A DNA stretch of 64,000 nucleotides from UBA1205 sp045534635. GTDB taxonomy: Bacteria > Bacteroidota > Bacteroidia > Bacteroidales > WCHB1-69. Both the position numbers and the translations under genes were made by a program. Shown one piece after another: positions 8,504 to 17,447 of the stretch. The notes below the pieces were generated by a model, which ran no database searches, was not told the DNA's origin, and saw nothing but the letters and a program-made list of their open reading frames with translations. The DNA lies in contig JAZSKB010000011.1 of the NCBI GenBank assembly GCA_045534635.1, positions 1 through 64,000 of the forward strand. Reading direction: 5' to 3'. Numbering within the stretch: the first letter of the stretch is position 1; each line of letters opens with the position of its first letter.

Positions 8504-10363
8504 ATGAATGCATTAATGGCAATAGTGCATTATGATTGTTGTTCTGAGCAGCAAGTTAAATCTTCGCTTGTTTCAGGATTGAGAACTTTATCTCGTCAGG
8601 ATAACAATAGCGAAATTTTTCTTTCTGTTTCTCAACAAGCACAAATAGGTTTAGGCGGTGTCTTTTATAATGATACTCAGCAATATTTTGCTCAAAATGA
8701 ATCTTTTTCAATAATTTTTAGTGGGAAAATTTTATTTCCAGCGTCTATTCAAAATTTATTAGGTTGCAATTTTCAAGCAAATATGGCTCAAAACATATTG
8801 TTGCTTTATCCGACTATGGAAAATAAAATTTTTGCATATTTGTCGGGATATTGGTCGCTAATCATATACGACAAAAACAAACAACGATTAATTGCTGCTG
8901 TTGACCATTTTGGCAATCGTTCCCTTTTTTATTCAAAAACAGACAATTGTTTTAGTCTTGCTTCAAATGCAAAAGCATTGTATATCAATGATAAAAATGC
9001 TCGTATCATTAATGAAATAGCCGTAGTAGATTTTTTGCTTTCATCGAATTTTGCAGAGCATAAACAAAATTTTTTTACAGATATTCAAGCAATACCAGCC
9101 GCTCATTTTGTTGAATATGATATTGAAAATAAGCATTTTACAATTAATCCTTATTACACGCTTGCATATAAAAATTGTACTGCGGCATATAATGAATACG
9201 AAGAACCCTATTTTGCAGATAAAATTCGTCAAAAAGTAATAGAAGCGGTTTTGGCTTGTGTTGACAACAAAACTAAAATTGCAGCTGCAGTTAGTGGAGG
9301 TTTAGATAGTTCGATAATTGTTAGCATTATTTGTCGTTATTGTCCAGATGTTACTCTTACCGCTTTTACTTCCACTAACGATATAAACAAAGGAGAATCC
9401 GATTGGGCAGAAAAGTTAACGAAAAAATTGAAACTTACTTGGAAACAATCACTTTGTACAATAGAAGATATTCGTCAGAATTTATCAAAAGCAATTGATG
9501 TTCAAAATATTCCATTGTTTAATTTGAGTTCTTTTGCTCAATATAAAGTCATGCAAGATGCTCGTGATTTTGGCTTTGATAGTATGATAGATGGGCAAGG
9601 AAGTGATGAACTTTTTGCGGGTTATGCCAATTTATATCCTCCATTTTTTAAATTTTTATCTTCAGAATGGTTGTTAAAAGACGGAATAATAGAGTTTTAC
9701 AATTTACACAATGGAGGTATTCGGCGAAGAGATTTATTGAAGAGAATATTAAAAGATTATGCATTGCAACATCTTTTATCTAAAGAATTTTTTGTAAAAA
9801 AAATCAATACAATTCCATACCAAAGTGTAGATTTGTCTATTCGGGAGCAATATTTTTTGCAAACAAAAAATAAAAGTAATTATAAAAAAGTACTCAATGA
9901 TTATTTACATGAACAATATGTTTACTATCTTCCTCATATTTTACGTTGGGGGGCACATTCTGCAAATGCTTTTGGAATAGAGGAAATTACGCCTTTTTCG
10001 TCAAGTGTAGTTTTAGCGGAAGCTGTTTTTGAAGTTCCTTCTACGCAAAAAATACATCAAGGTTGGAGTAAATACATGCTTAGAAAAGCAATGATAGGAC
10101 TTGTTGACGATGAAATTTTATGGAGAAAACAAAAATTAGGATTTTATTTTCCAGAGCAACAATGGTTACAATTGTTAGAATTTGATATGAAAAATTGTAT
10201 TGCATCGCACCAAAATGATGAATATCTTGTCAATATTGCGAATGTGTTAAACAATTGGAAATCTCTTTTTACATGTAAAAATGTTCATGGACAGCGTTTT
10301 ATATTTAAATTATATTCTTATCTTCTTTGGAAAGAAGAATTGAATAAATGGAAAAAATTGTAA
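8504..10363 (+). CDS. Asparagine-synthetase-like enzyme without the glutaminase Cys
   Basis: A 619-residue two-domain protein laid out like AsnB. The N-terminal half follows the class II amidotransferase fold (GYWSLIIYDK at about 115-124, DHFGNRSLFY at 134-143), but the nucleophilic Cys that normally follows the initiator Met is absent: the start reads MNALMAIVHYD. The C-terminal synthetase domain is intact in its visible motifs, with the pyrophosphate loop SGGLDSS at 264-270 and GQGSDELFAGY at about 364-374. It should therefore adenylate a carboxylate but not hydrolyse glutamine in the usual way. It may use free ammonia or be an amide-forming tailoring enzyme of the beta-lactam-synthetase or lasso-cyclase type; no precursor peptide is evident nearby. 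The ogt gene follows after 45 nt. Confidence 0.8.
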   Translation: MNALMAIVHYDCCSEQQVKSSLVSGLRTLSRQDNNSEIFLSVSQQAQIGLGGVFYNDTQQYFAQNESFSIIFSGKILFPASIQNLLGCNFQANMAQNILLLYPTMENKIFAYLSGYWSLIIYDKNKQRLIAAVDHFGNRSLFYSKTDNCFSLASNAKALYINDKNARIINEIAVVDFLLSSNFAEHKQNFFTDIQAIPAAHFVEYDIENKHFTINPYYTLAYKNCTAAYNEYEEPYFADKIRQKVIEAVLACVDNKTKIAAAVSGGLDSSIIVSIICRYCPDVTLTAFTSTNDINKGESDWAEKLTKKLKLTWKQSLCTIEDIRQNLSKAIDVQNIPLFNLSSFAQYKVMQDARDFGFDSMIDGQGSDELFAGYANLYPPFFKFLSSEWLLKDGIIEFYNLHNGGIRRRDLLKRILKDYALQHLLSKEFFVKKINTIPYQSVDLSIREQYFLQTKNKSNYKKVLNDYLHEQYVYYLPHILRWGAHSANAFGIEEITPFSSSVVLAEAVFEVPSTQKIHQGWSKYMLRKAMIGLVDDEILWRKQKLGFYFPEQQWLQLLEFDMKNCIASHQNDEYLVNIANVLNNWKSLFTCKNVHGQRFIFKLYSYLLWKEELNKWKKL

Positions 10364-10408
10364 ATAAAATTGTTACTACATTGAAATATTTTTTTTATCT
10401 ATTACAAA

Positions 10409-10915
10409 ATGTACTATATCAATAAATATTTATCACCATTTGGGCAGCTTTTATTGTGTAGCAATGGGGAAGCATTAATTGGAGTGTGGTGGGAAAATCA
10501 ACGTTGTTTAGATTTGCAAATGATAAATAATTGTCAGACGAAAGTATTGCCTATTTTTGACAAAACATGTTGTTGGTTGGATAATTACTTTCAATGTAAA
10601 AAAAATATTCAATTGCCACAAATGCAACTTATTGGTTCAGAATTTCGTAAAATGGTTTGGCAAATTCTTCAAACTATTCCTTATGGAAGTCTTACCACTT
10701 ATGGAGAAATTGCAATACAAATAGCAAAAATAAAAAATGTTCCCAAAATTTCTGCTCAAGCCGTTGGAGGAGCAATAGCAAACAATCCAATAAATATTCT
10801 TATTCCATGTCATCGAGTAATAGGAAGTAACGGAAAATTAATAGGATATAGTGGTGGGTTGGATATAAAATCACAACTTTTGTCTATGGAAAAACATACT
10901 ATATCTCAATATTGA
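10409..10915 (+). CDS. ogt: Methylated-DNA-protein cysteine methyltransferase
   Basis: A 168-residue protein of the Ogt/AGT family that removes alkyl groups from O6-alkylguanine in DNA by one-time transfer to its own cysteine. The acceptor motif IPCHRVIG is present with Cys134, and the winged-helix DNA-binding segment (FRKMVWQILQTIPYGSLTTYG, about 79-99) precedes it. The N-terminal domain is short, as in stand-alone Ogt proteins; the regulatory domain of Ada is absent. It probably shares a transcript with the upstream asparagine-synthetase-like gene. Confidence 0.95.
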   Translation: MYYINKYLSPFGQLLLCSNGEALIGVWWENQRCLDLQMINNCQTKVLPIFDKTCCWLDNYFQCKKNIQLPQMQLIGSEFRKMVWQILQTIPYGSLTTYGEIAIQIAKIKNVPKISAQAVGGAIANNPINILIPCHRVIGSNGKLIGYSGGLDIKSQLLSMEKHTISQY

Positions 10916-11002
10916 AACCATTTGAAATATAATTTTATTGCGAAAATATTCCATTTCTGTTATAAAAATATTGATTTTATAGCAAAATTATTTCTTTTTG
11001 TG

Positions 11003-11033
11003 TTGAAACTAAGCGTTTTTTGTGTTATCTTTG
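11003..11033 (+). promoter_or_regulatory. Promoter of galE-MBL-folE
   Basis: A TTG at 11003-11005 and TATCTTTG at 11026-11033 are 20 nt apart, a good fit to the Bacteroidota -33/-7 arrangement. The predicted transcription start near 11038 excludes an upstream in-frame ATG at 11020 and supports the galE start at 11050. Confidence 0.8.
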
Positions 11034-11049
11034 CAAAAAAATAAAAGTT

Positions 11050-12075
11050 ATGAATAAAGTAGTATTGGTAACAGGAGGAGCAGGCTATATTGGTTCTCAC
11101 ACTGTTGTAGAATTGCAACAAGCGGGTTATGATGTAATCATTGTTGATAATTTTAGCAATTCAGAAAAAAGTGTGATAGAAGCAATAGCACAGATTACTG
11201 GAAAATTGCCTTTGTTGGTAGAGTTCGATTTGTCGAATGAACAATTATGTCAAGAATTTTTTGAACAATATCATATAGATGCGATTATTCATTTTGCAGC
11301 TTTTAAATATGTAGGAGAATCTGTTCAACAACCATTACGATATTATCGTAATAATTTTTTTACGACGTTGAATTTACTTTCTGCAATGGAAAAACATGCG
11401 ATTGGTAATTTAGTGTTTTCATCTTCGTGTACAGTTTATGGCGAAGCCGATAAATTGCCTGTTACAGAATCTACACCAATAAAACCTGCAATGTGTCCTT
11501 ATGGCAATACAAAACAAGTTATAGAAGAAATATTAAGCGATATTTGTGCAACAAATCCAACTTTGCAAGTAATAGCATTGAGATATTTCAATCCCATAGG
11601 AGCACATCCTTCTGCTCTTATAGGAGAATTACCCTCTGGAATTCCTCAAAACTTAATACCTTACGTTACACAAACAGCAATGGGTATTCGTGAATTTTTG
11701 CAAGTATATGGCAACGATTATAATACTCCTGATGGTACTTGTTTGAGAGATTATATTCATGTGGTGGATTTGGCAAAAGCACATGTGGCGGCTATCAAAC
11801 GTATGGAAAATATTAAAAATAAAGACAATTACGAAGTTTTTAATATTGGTACAGGGAAACCAACTTCTGTATTGGAAATTATTAATGCTTTTGAACGTGT
11901 AACACAGCAAAAATTACCATATAAAATTGTAGGAAGAAGAGAGGGTGATGTAGAAAAAGTATGGGCAGATACTCAAAAAGCAAATGAAGTTATGAATTGG
12001 AAAGCCCAATTGAATTTAGAAGAAATGCTTTCTTCTGCTTGGAATTGGGAATTGGCATTGAAAAATAAAAAATAA
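11050..12075 (+). CDS. galE: UDP-glucose 4-epimerase
   Basis: A 341-residue SDR-superfamily enzyme interconverting UDP-glucose and UDP-galactose for envelope polysaccharide and galactose metabolism. The NAD-binding loop GGAGYIGSH lies directly after the first strand, the SSSCTVYG segment supplies the catalytic Ser, and YGNTK the YxxxK pair. The C-terminal substrate domain (RREGDVEKVWAD) is complete. I chose the ATG at 11050 because the reading frame upstream overlaps the promoter -7 box and adds ten residues before the conserved VLVTGG strand. The stop codon overlaps the next ATG (TAATG), which suggests translational coupling to the MBL gene. Confidence 0.95.
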   Translation: MNKVVLVTGGAGYIGSHTVVELQQAGYDVIIVDNFSNSEKSVIEAIAQITGKLPLLVEFDLSNEQLCQEFFEQYHIDAIIHFAAFKYVGESVQQPLRYYRNNFFTTLNLLSAMEKHAIGNLVFSSSCTVYGEADKLPVTESTPIKPAMCPYGNTKQVIEEILSDICATNPTLQVIALRYFNPIGAHPSALIGELPSGIPQNLIPYVTQTAMGIREFLQVYGNDYNTPDGTCLRDYIHVVDLAKAHVAAIKRMENIKNKDNYEVFNIGTGKPTSVLEIINAFERVTQQKLPYKIVGRREGDVEKVWADTQKANEVMNWKAQLNLEEMLSSAWNWELALKNKK

Positions 12076-12716
12076 TGAAAATTTTAAATACCGTTTTTAA
12101 CAGTTATATGGTCAATACTTATTTATGTGTGACCGACAATAATAATGCGATAATGATTGATGCAGCCTTTTCTAATGATGAAGAATGGGCTATAATGAAA
12201 AGTAAAATTAATGAATTGCACTTAAATTTGAAAATGGTACTTTTGACCCATAGCCATGCCGACCATATTATTGGCTTAGCCATGCTAAAAAAAGATTTCC
12301 CAGAAGTACAAATAGTGGCTCACAAAGAAAGTTTATCTTGGTATCAATCTGTTAATGATTTCGCAATTTTGATGGGATTCGACAAACAAAATATTCCTCC
12401 AATAGATAGATATATAGATGATAATGAGTTAATTAAAATTGATGACGAAGAAATTGAAGTAAGGCACACGCCTGGACATACCGAAGGTTGTACTTGTTAT
12501 TATCTTCCTAAAGAAGATGTCGTTTTTACGGGAGATACTTTGTTTAGAGCAAGTGTAGGAAGAACTGATTTAGCTGGGGGGAATTTTGATTTGTTAACAC
12601 TATCTATCAAATCGAAATTATATATTTTACCAGAAAATACGTTGGTTTTGCCTGGTCATGGCGAGGCTACAGATATAGCCTATGAAAAAAATAATAATCC
12701 ATTTGTAAAATATTAA
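12075..12716 (+). CDS. MBL-fold hydrolase, glyoxalase-II-like
   Basis: A 213-residue metallo-beta-lactamase-fold protein. The metal site THSHADH gives His59, His61, Asp63 and His64; further ligands are the HTPGHTEG histidine, the aspartate in FTGDTLF, and the PGHG histidine near the C-terminus. This is the single-domain YcbL/GloB-like type that cleaves thioesters or related small substrates, lacking the C-terminal glutathione-binding domain of classical glyoxalase II. The start codon overlaps the galE stop and folE starts 12 nt after its stop, so the three genes form one operon. The physiological substrate is unknown. Confidence 0.88.
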   Translation: MKILNTVFNSYMVNTYLCVTDNNNAIMIDAAFSNDEEWAIMKSKINELHLNLKMVLLTHSHADHIIGLAMLKKDFPEVQIVAHKESLSWYQSVNDFAILMGFDKQNIPPIDRYIDDNELIKIDDEEIEVRHTPGHTEGCTCYYLPKEDVVFTGDTLFRASVGRTDLAGGNFDLLTLSIKSKLYILPENTLVLPGHGEATDIAYEKNNNPFVKY

Positions 12717-12728
12717 ATATTTAGAATA

Positions 12729-13346
12729 ATGAGTATGGACATTGAAGGTTATCAAAGACAAGATATATACAATGAACAAACGACTAAAAAATTACAAAGT
12801 CATTATTATGAAATTTTAAAACTTTTGGGTGAAGATGTAAATAGGGAAGGTTTACAAAAAACTCCCGAACGAGTAGCAAAGGCGATGCAATTTTTTACCC
12901 AAGGATATTATATGAATCCTGCAGAAATTCTTCGTTCGGCATTATTTAAACACGATTATCGAGAAATGGTAATAGTAAAAGATATTGAAATATATTCTTT
13001 ATGTGAACATCACATGGTGCCATTTTTTGGTAAAGCACATGTGGCATATATTCCTAATGGATATATTGTAGGGTTGAGTAAGATACCAAGAGTTGTAGAT
13101 GCTTTTGCTCGTAGATTACAAGTCCAAGAACAATTGACAGCACAAATAAAAAATTGTATTCAAGAAACGTTAAATCCTTTAGGAGTTGCGGTAGTTATTG
13201 AAACACAGCATCTTTGTATGTCAATGAGAGGGGTTCAAAAACAAAATTCGGTAACAACAACTTCCGATTTTACGGGAGCATTTTTGAAACAATACAATAC
13301 AAGGCAAGAATTTTTGCGAATAATTGGAGCAAATTTGCATGTTTAG
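12729..13346 (+). CDS. folE: GTP cyclohydrolase I
   Basis: A 205-residue FolE that converts GTP to dihydroneopterin triphosphate, the first step of folate and pterin synthesis. Zinc and catalytic residues are all present: Cys92 in LCEHHMVPF, His94/His95, His161 and Cys163 in TQHLCMSMRG. The GLSKIPRVVDAFARRLQVQE helix at about 115-134 is the family core. Length and motifs indicate an active, complete enzyme. It is the last gene of the galE operon and is followed by a strong bidirectional terminator. Confidence 0.97.
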   Translation: MSMDIEGYQRQDIYNEQTTKKLQSHYYEILKLLGEDVNREGLQKTPERVAKAMQFFTQGYYMNPAEILRSALFKHDYREMVIVKDIEIYSLCEHHMVPFFGKAHVAYIPNGYIVGLSKIPRVVDAFARRLQVQEQLTAQIKNCIQETLNPLGVAVVIETQHLCMSMRGVQKQNSVTTTSDFTGAFLKQYNTRQEFLRIIGANLHV

Positions 13347-13367
13347 AAGACAATATTTAAAATAAGA

Positions 13368-13404
13368 AAAAGAGAAAGTTCGCCAATAGCGAACTTTCTC
13401 TTTT
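13368..13404. terminator. Strong bidirectional terminator between folE and atpG
   Basis: A perfect 16-bp stem with a 5-nt loop, the arms beginning AAAAGAGAAAG and ending CTTTCTCTTTT, so both strands have a terminal U-rich side. It separates the convergent folE and atpG transcripts. Confidence 0.9.
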
Positions 13405-13473
13405 CAATTAATAAAAACCAATTAAAATTTAATAAACTATGAAAAAAAATTAAAAAATCATAATTTGAATACC

Positions 13474-14349
13474 TTATCCATTGAGAGCGTTGGCACCACT
13501 AACAATTTCAATAATTTCATTAGTAATTGCCGCTTGACGCAATTTATTATAGGTAAGGTTAAGTTGTTTAATGAGTTCTGTTGCATTTTCAGTTGCTTTG
13601 TGCATAGCAGTCATACGGGCACCATGTTCAGAGGCAACAGAATCTAATAAACATTTGAACAAACGAATTTTCATTACTTTAGGAATAAGAGCGGCATACA
13701 ATTCTTCTTTGTTAGGGTCAAAAATATAATCTATTTTTGTTGTTGTATTGTTGCTAACATCAGAAGTTGGTATTGGCAAATATTGTTCGTTGGTTAAACG
13801 TTGAGTGGCAGCGTTCTTAAATTCATTGTAAATGATAACAACTTTATCACTTTTTTTGTTTAAGAAATCGTTCATCAAAGTTTCAGCCAAACGAGCCACT
13901 TCTTCAAAAGAAGAGTTTTCGGTAAGATGGTCGTAAGAGCCTATACAAGGATATTTTTTGTTGCGAACATAGTCGCTACCACGTTTCCCTATAGTGATGA
14001 ATTTTACATTACCATTTTTGTGTTGTAATGCGTATTTGTCGTGCAATAGAGATTCCGTATGTTTTATAATATTATTGTTGAATCCACCGCAAAGACCTTT
14101 ATTTGAAGTAATAAGAATCATGACAATATTGTTTTCAGTTCTTACTTCAGATAATGGATTGTTTTGAGCATCTTCGGTTGCAATATTACTCAAAATTTCC
14201 GACAATTTGTTAGAATAAGGGCGGAGTTTGAGAATTGCAGTTTGAGCTCGTCGCAATTTAGCGGCAGCAACCATTTTCATTGCACCTGTAATTTTTTGTG
14301 TAGATTGTACAGATGCAATTCTGATTCGTATTTCTTTTAAATTAGCCAT
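13474..14349 (-). CDS. atpG: ATP synthase F1 subunit gamma
   Basis: A 291-residue gamma subunit, the rotating central stalk of F1. The N-terminal helix (KEIRIRIASVQSTQKITGAMKMVAAAKLRRA, about 4-34) and the C-terminal helix with the SEHGARMTAMHKATENA motif are both present; together they form the coiled coil inside the alpha3beta3 ring. The central Rossmann-like domain shows the ITSNKGLCGGFN segment. It is the last gene of the minus-strand atpBEFHAG run, 18 nt after atpA, and transcription would stop at the hairpin at 13368-13404. Confidence 0.97.
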   Translation of the reverse strand: MANLKEIRIRIASVQSTQKITGAMKMVAAAKLRRAQTAILKLRPYSNKLSEILSNIATEDAQNNPLSEVRTENNIVMILITSNKGLCGGFNNNIIKHTESLLHDKYALQHKNGNVKFITIGKRGSDYVRNKKYPCIGSYDHLTENSSFEEVARLAETLMNDFLNKKSDKVVIIYNEFKNAATQRLTNEQYLPIPTSDVSNNTTTKIDYIFDPNKEELYAALIPKVMKIRLFKCLLDSVASEHGARMTAMHKATENATELIKQLNLTYNKLRQAAITNEIIEIVSGANALNG

Positions 14350-14367
14350 AATAAGAATTTAAAAGAG

Positions 14368-15951
14368 TTATATTTCGTATTTTTTTGCAATTTCAGCACA
14401 AACTTTTTCCAAAGTATTTGTGATGTTTTCATCAATTTTACCGTTTCTCAAATCTGTCAATATGTCTGCGTGATATTCATTGAGATTGGTAAGATATTCT
14501 GTTTCAAAATCACGAATACTTCTTGTTGGTACTTTTTGCAATAAACCTTTTGTTCCACAATAAATAATAGCGATTTGGTCTTCAACGCGGTATGGCGTAT
14601 ATTGAGGTTGTTTCAATATTTCTACGTTGCGAATACCTTTATCAAGAACAGATTGAGTTGCGGCATCAATATCAGAACCAAATTTTGCAAATGCTTGCAA
14701 TTCAGTAAATTGTGCTTGGTCTAATTTTAATGTTCCAGCAACTTTTTTCATTGATTTGATTTGAGCATTACCACCAACGCGAGAAACTGATATACCAACA
14801 TTGATAGCTGGACGAATACCTGCATTAAAAAGATTTGATTCTAAGAATATTTGTCCATCGGTAATAGAAATTACGTTGGTAGGGATATATGCAGAAACGT
14901 CTCCTGCTTGGGTTTCTATAATTGGCAATGCTGTTAAAGAACCACCACCTTTAATCATTGGTCTCAATGAATCTGGAACATCGTTCATTTGACGAGCAAT
15001 TTCATCAGATTCTATAATTTTTGCTGCTCTTTCTAACAAACGAGAATGTAAGTAGAATATATCACCAGGATATGCTTCACGTCCGGGTGGTCTTCTTAGC
15101 AACAAAGAAACTTCACGATAAGCAACGGCTTGTTTTGATAAGTCATCGTAAATAATAAGAGCGGCACGACCAGTATCACGGAAATATTCACCTATGGCAG
15201 CACCTGCATAAGGTGCGTAGAATTGCATTGCTGCAGGGTCTGATGCTGTTGCTGCAACTATAGTTGTATATGCCATTGCACCATGGTCGGTTAAAGTTTT
15301 TACGATATTTGCAACAGTGGAACCTTTTTGACCTATAGCAACATAGATACAATAAACGGGTTCTCCTTTTTCATAAAATTCTTTTTGATTGATAATTGTA
15401 TCAATAGCGATAGCGGTTTTACCTATTTGACGGTCTCCGATAATCAATTCGCGTTGTCCTCTTCCGACGGGAATCATAGCATCAATAGCTTTGATACCTG
15501 TTTGAAGAGGTTCTTTTACGGGTTGACGAAAGATTACTCCCGGAGCTTTTCTTTCTAATGGCAATTCGCAAGTTTCGCCTTCAATAGGACCTTTGCCGTC
15601 AATTGGTTCTCCCAAAGTGTTGATGACACGTCCCAACATATTTTCATTTACTTTAATAGATGCAATACGACGTGTACGACGACAAATATCACCTTCGTTT
15701 AAAGATTTAGAATCGCCGAGCAACACAATACCTACGTTATCGTCTTCCAAATTTAATACAATACCTTGAATATCTGCTTTATCAAAGAATATCAATTCTC
15801 CAGATTGGGCATTAGTAAGTCCGTAAACGCGAGCAATACCATCTCCAACTTCGAGTATTACTCCAGTTTCTTCTAATTCGTTCATATTGTTGAAGCCCGA
15901 TAATTGTTGTCTTAATATAGCGGAAACTTCTGATGGTTTTATTTCTCCCAT
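14368..15951 (-). CDS. atpA: ATP synthase F1 subunit alpha
   Basis: A 527-residue alpha subunit carrying the non-catalytic nucleotide sites. The Walker A loop reads GDRQIGKTA, with Ile where most alpha subunits have Thr (GDRQTGKT). LIIYDDLSKQAVAYRE is the Walker B region, and the arginine-finger motif SVSRVGG is intact. The N-terminal beta-barrel (SGELIFFDKADIQG) and C-terminal helical domain are complete. It lies 27 nt after atpH. The partner beta-subunit gene is absent from this window. Confidence 0.98.
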   Translation of the reverse strand: MGEIKPSEVSAILRQQLSGFNNMNELEETGVILEVGDGIARVYGLTNAQSGELIFFDKADIQGIVLNLEDDNVGIVLLGDSKSLNEGDICRRTRRIASIKVNENMLGRVINTLGEPIDGKGPIEGETCELPLERKAPGVIFRQPVKEPLQTGIKAIDAMIPVGRGQRELIIGDRQIGKTAIAIDTIINQKEFYEKGEPVYCIYVAIGQKGSTVANIVKTLTDHGAMAYTTIVAATASDPAAMQFYAPYAGAAIGEYFRDTGRAALIIYDDLSKQAVAYREVSLLLRRPPGREAYPGDIFYLHSRLLERAAKIIESDEIARQMNDVPDSLRPMIKGGGSLTALPIIETQAGDVSAYIPTNVISITDGQIFLESNLFNAGIRPAINVGISVSRVGGNAQIKSMKKVAGTLKLDQAQFTELQAFAKFGSDIDAATQSVLDKGIRNVEILKQPQYTPYRVEDQIAIIYCGTKGLLQKVPTRSIRDFETEYLTNLNEYHADILTDLRNGKIDENITNTLEKVCAEIAKKYEI

Positions 15952-15978
15952 AATGTATATAATGTTTTTATTTTTCTA

Positions 15979-16536
15979 TTAAAAGTTTATTTGATAACTC
16001 TTGTCTATGAGTTCTTTTCTTAATTTATCTAAATGACCTTTGACAGATGCGTCAAAATAATAATCGTTGAACGCTAAGCGATAGCCACCAATAAGTGTTG
16101 GATTAATATGTTGATTAACTTCTATATTAGCGTTTATATACGATTTTACTTTGTTGACAATTTTGTCAATACTATCTTCAGATAATACTTCTGCACTTGT
16201 AATGTCAAGTGTTACAATGTTTTTGTGTGATTTGTAAAGTTTTACAAACTCGTTGCAAATGGTATCAATTTGAATTTCACGTCCTTTTTTCAAGATAAGA
16301 ATAAAATAACTTAATGAAATCTCACATACTTGATTTTGAAACAATTCTTTTATAATTGCAATTTTCTTATCAGTACGTACCACTGGTGAATTGATAATGA
16401 GACGTAATTCAGAATTGTCATCAAATGTTTTGTCTATCAAATTAACATCAGAAAAAACGTCTTCAAGTTTATTTGTTTCGATAGTGTAATCGAAAAGTGC
16501 TTTTGCGTAACGAGCGGCTAATTTTGTTCTCTTCAT
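15979..16536 (-). CDS. atpH: ATP synthase F1 subunit delta
   Basis: A 185-residue delta subunit (OSCP), which ties the alpha3beta3 head to the peripheral b stalk. The N-terminal helical bundle begins AARYAKALFDY, a clear family signature. The C-terminal part contains the VTSAEVLSED-like strand and ends with the NPTLIGGYRLAFNDYYFDASVKGHLDKL motif (about 144-171) typical of delta. It sits 13 nt after atpF and 27 nt before atpA in the usual operon order. Confidence 0.95.
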   Translation of the reverse strand: MKRTKLAARYAKALFDYTIETNKLEDVFSDVNLIDKTFDDNSELRLIINSPVVRTDKKIAIIKELFQNQVCEISLSYFILILKKGREIQIDTICNEFVKLYKSHKNIVTLDITSAEVLSEDSIDKIVNKVKSYINANIEVNQHINPTLIGGYRLAFNDYYFDASVKGHLDKLRKELIDKSYQINF

Positions 16537-16549
16537 TGTGAAAAAGAAT

Positions 16550-17044
16550 TTAATTTAACTTCATTCCTTCGACACGGGAGTCAATATATTGAGTATATTT
16601 AGCCTTGTCAGAAAGTTCTGTTTTAACAACATTTTCTGCAATATCGATAGATAATTCAGCAATAATGTTTTTTATATCAGCAATTGCTTTTTGTTTTTCA
16701 ATGTTGATATTTTCTTTTGCATTTGCTATAATACGTTGCTCTTCTTCTTGGGCTTTTTGACGAGCCTCGTCTTGTATTTTTTGACTTATTTTTCTGGCTT
16801 CGTTTAATATAGCATCGCGTTCTTCTTTTGCTTGTGCAAGCAATTTTTCATTGTCTGCCGACAATTGTTTCATTTGTTCGCGTACTATATCCGCTTCCTC
16901 TAGAGCTTTTGTTATTTTATCTTCTCTTTTTTCCAGCATATTCAACACAGGTTTCCATGCTGCTTTTTTTAAGATGATGAGCAACAATGTAAATGCAATT
17001 ACCATCCAAAATATAAGACCTATTCCCGGATTTACAAGTTCCAT
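16550..17044 (-). CDS. atpF: ATP synthase Fo subunit b
   Basis: A 164-residue b subunit: a single N-terminal membrane helix (about residues 8-26, GLIFWMVIAFTLLLIIL) followed by a long charged helix that runs almost to the end and forms the peripheral stator dimer. The heptad-rich AKEERDAILNEARKISQKIQDEA segment (about 71-93) is typical. It is separated from atpE by a 114-nt gap with a prominent hairpin, unlike the tight spacing of the genes downstream. Confidence 0.95.
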   Translation of the reverse strand: MELVNPGIGLIFWMVIAFTLLLIILKKAAWKPVLNMLEKREDKITKALEEADIVREQMKQLSADNEKLLAQAKEERDAILNEARKISQKIQDEARQKAQEEEQRIIANAKENINIEKQKAIADIKNIIAELSIDIAENVVKTELSDKAKYTQYIDSRVEGMKLN

Positions 17045-17114
17045 ATTATTATTATTTTATAAATAATTATATTAATATTTCATAATTGAATTATGAAGAA
17101 AATTTACTTTTAAA

Positions 17115-17148
17115 AAACCATCAAGCAACTATCGTTGCTCAATGGTTT
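17115..17148 (-). terminator. Intra-operon hairpin between atpE and atpF
   Basis: Arms AAACCAT and AGCAAC pair with GTTGCT and ATGGTTT around a GATA loop, with a 2x2 internal loop. On the minus strand the structure is followed by a run of six U residues, the form of an intrinsic terminator or attenuator. Its place directly after atpE suggests it trims or protects transcripts so that more subunit c is made than b, delta, alpha and gamma. Confidence 0.7.
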
Positions 17149-17158
17149 GTTGTTTGAT

Positions 17159-17404
17159 TTAACCTACAAATAAGATTAAGAAGCACACAACTATTGCAAA
17201 GAAAGCAACACCTTCGATAAGGGCTGCTGCAATAATCATATTGGTACGTAGGTCACCAGCAACTTCTGGTTGACGAGCCATTGATTCTAATGCTGCTTTT
17301 CCGATATTTCCAATACCGAGACCTGCACCAATTGCTGCTATACCTGCACCAATACCGGCGCCCATTTGTGCTAAACCTTCTAATAGAATGCTTAATATTG
17401 ACAT
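17159..17404 (-). CDS. atpE: ATP synthase Fo subunit c
   Basis: An 81-residue hairpin of two membrane helices that forms the rotor ring. The loop motif ARQPE is at about residues 43-47 and the ion-binding carboxylate is the Glu in ALIEGVAFF at about residue 64. In Na+-type c subunits the helix-1 position corresponding to Ilyobacter Gln32 is Gln and the residue after the Glu is Ser or Thr. Here these are Ile and Gly, which argues for H+ translocation. The gene is flanked by larger gaps than others in the operon, consistent with separate control of c stoichiometry. Confidence 0.97.
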   Translation of the reverse strand: MSILSILLEGLAQMGAGIGAGIAAIGAGLGIGNIGKAALESMARQPEVAGDLRTNMIIAAALIEGVAFFAIVVCFLILFVG

Positions 17405-17447
17405 AAATTTAAAATTTTATTAGTTAAAAAATATTTAAGTTCGACAA

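Noticed and set aside
11020..11049. Longer galE start
   Set aside because: The extra codons overlap the -7 box, so they would not be transcribed, and they precede a conserved family start.
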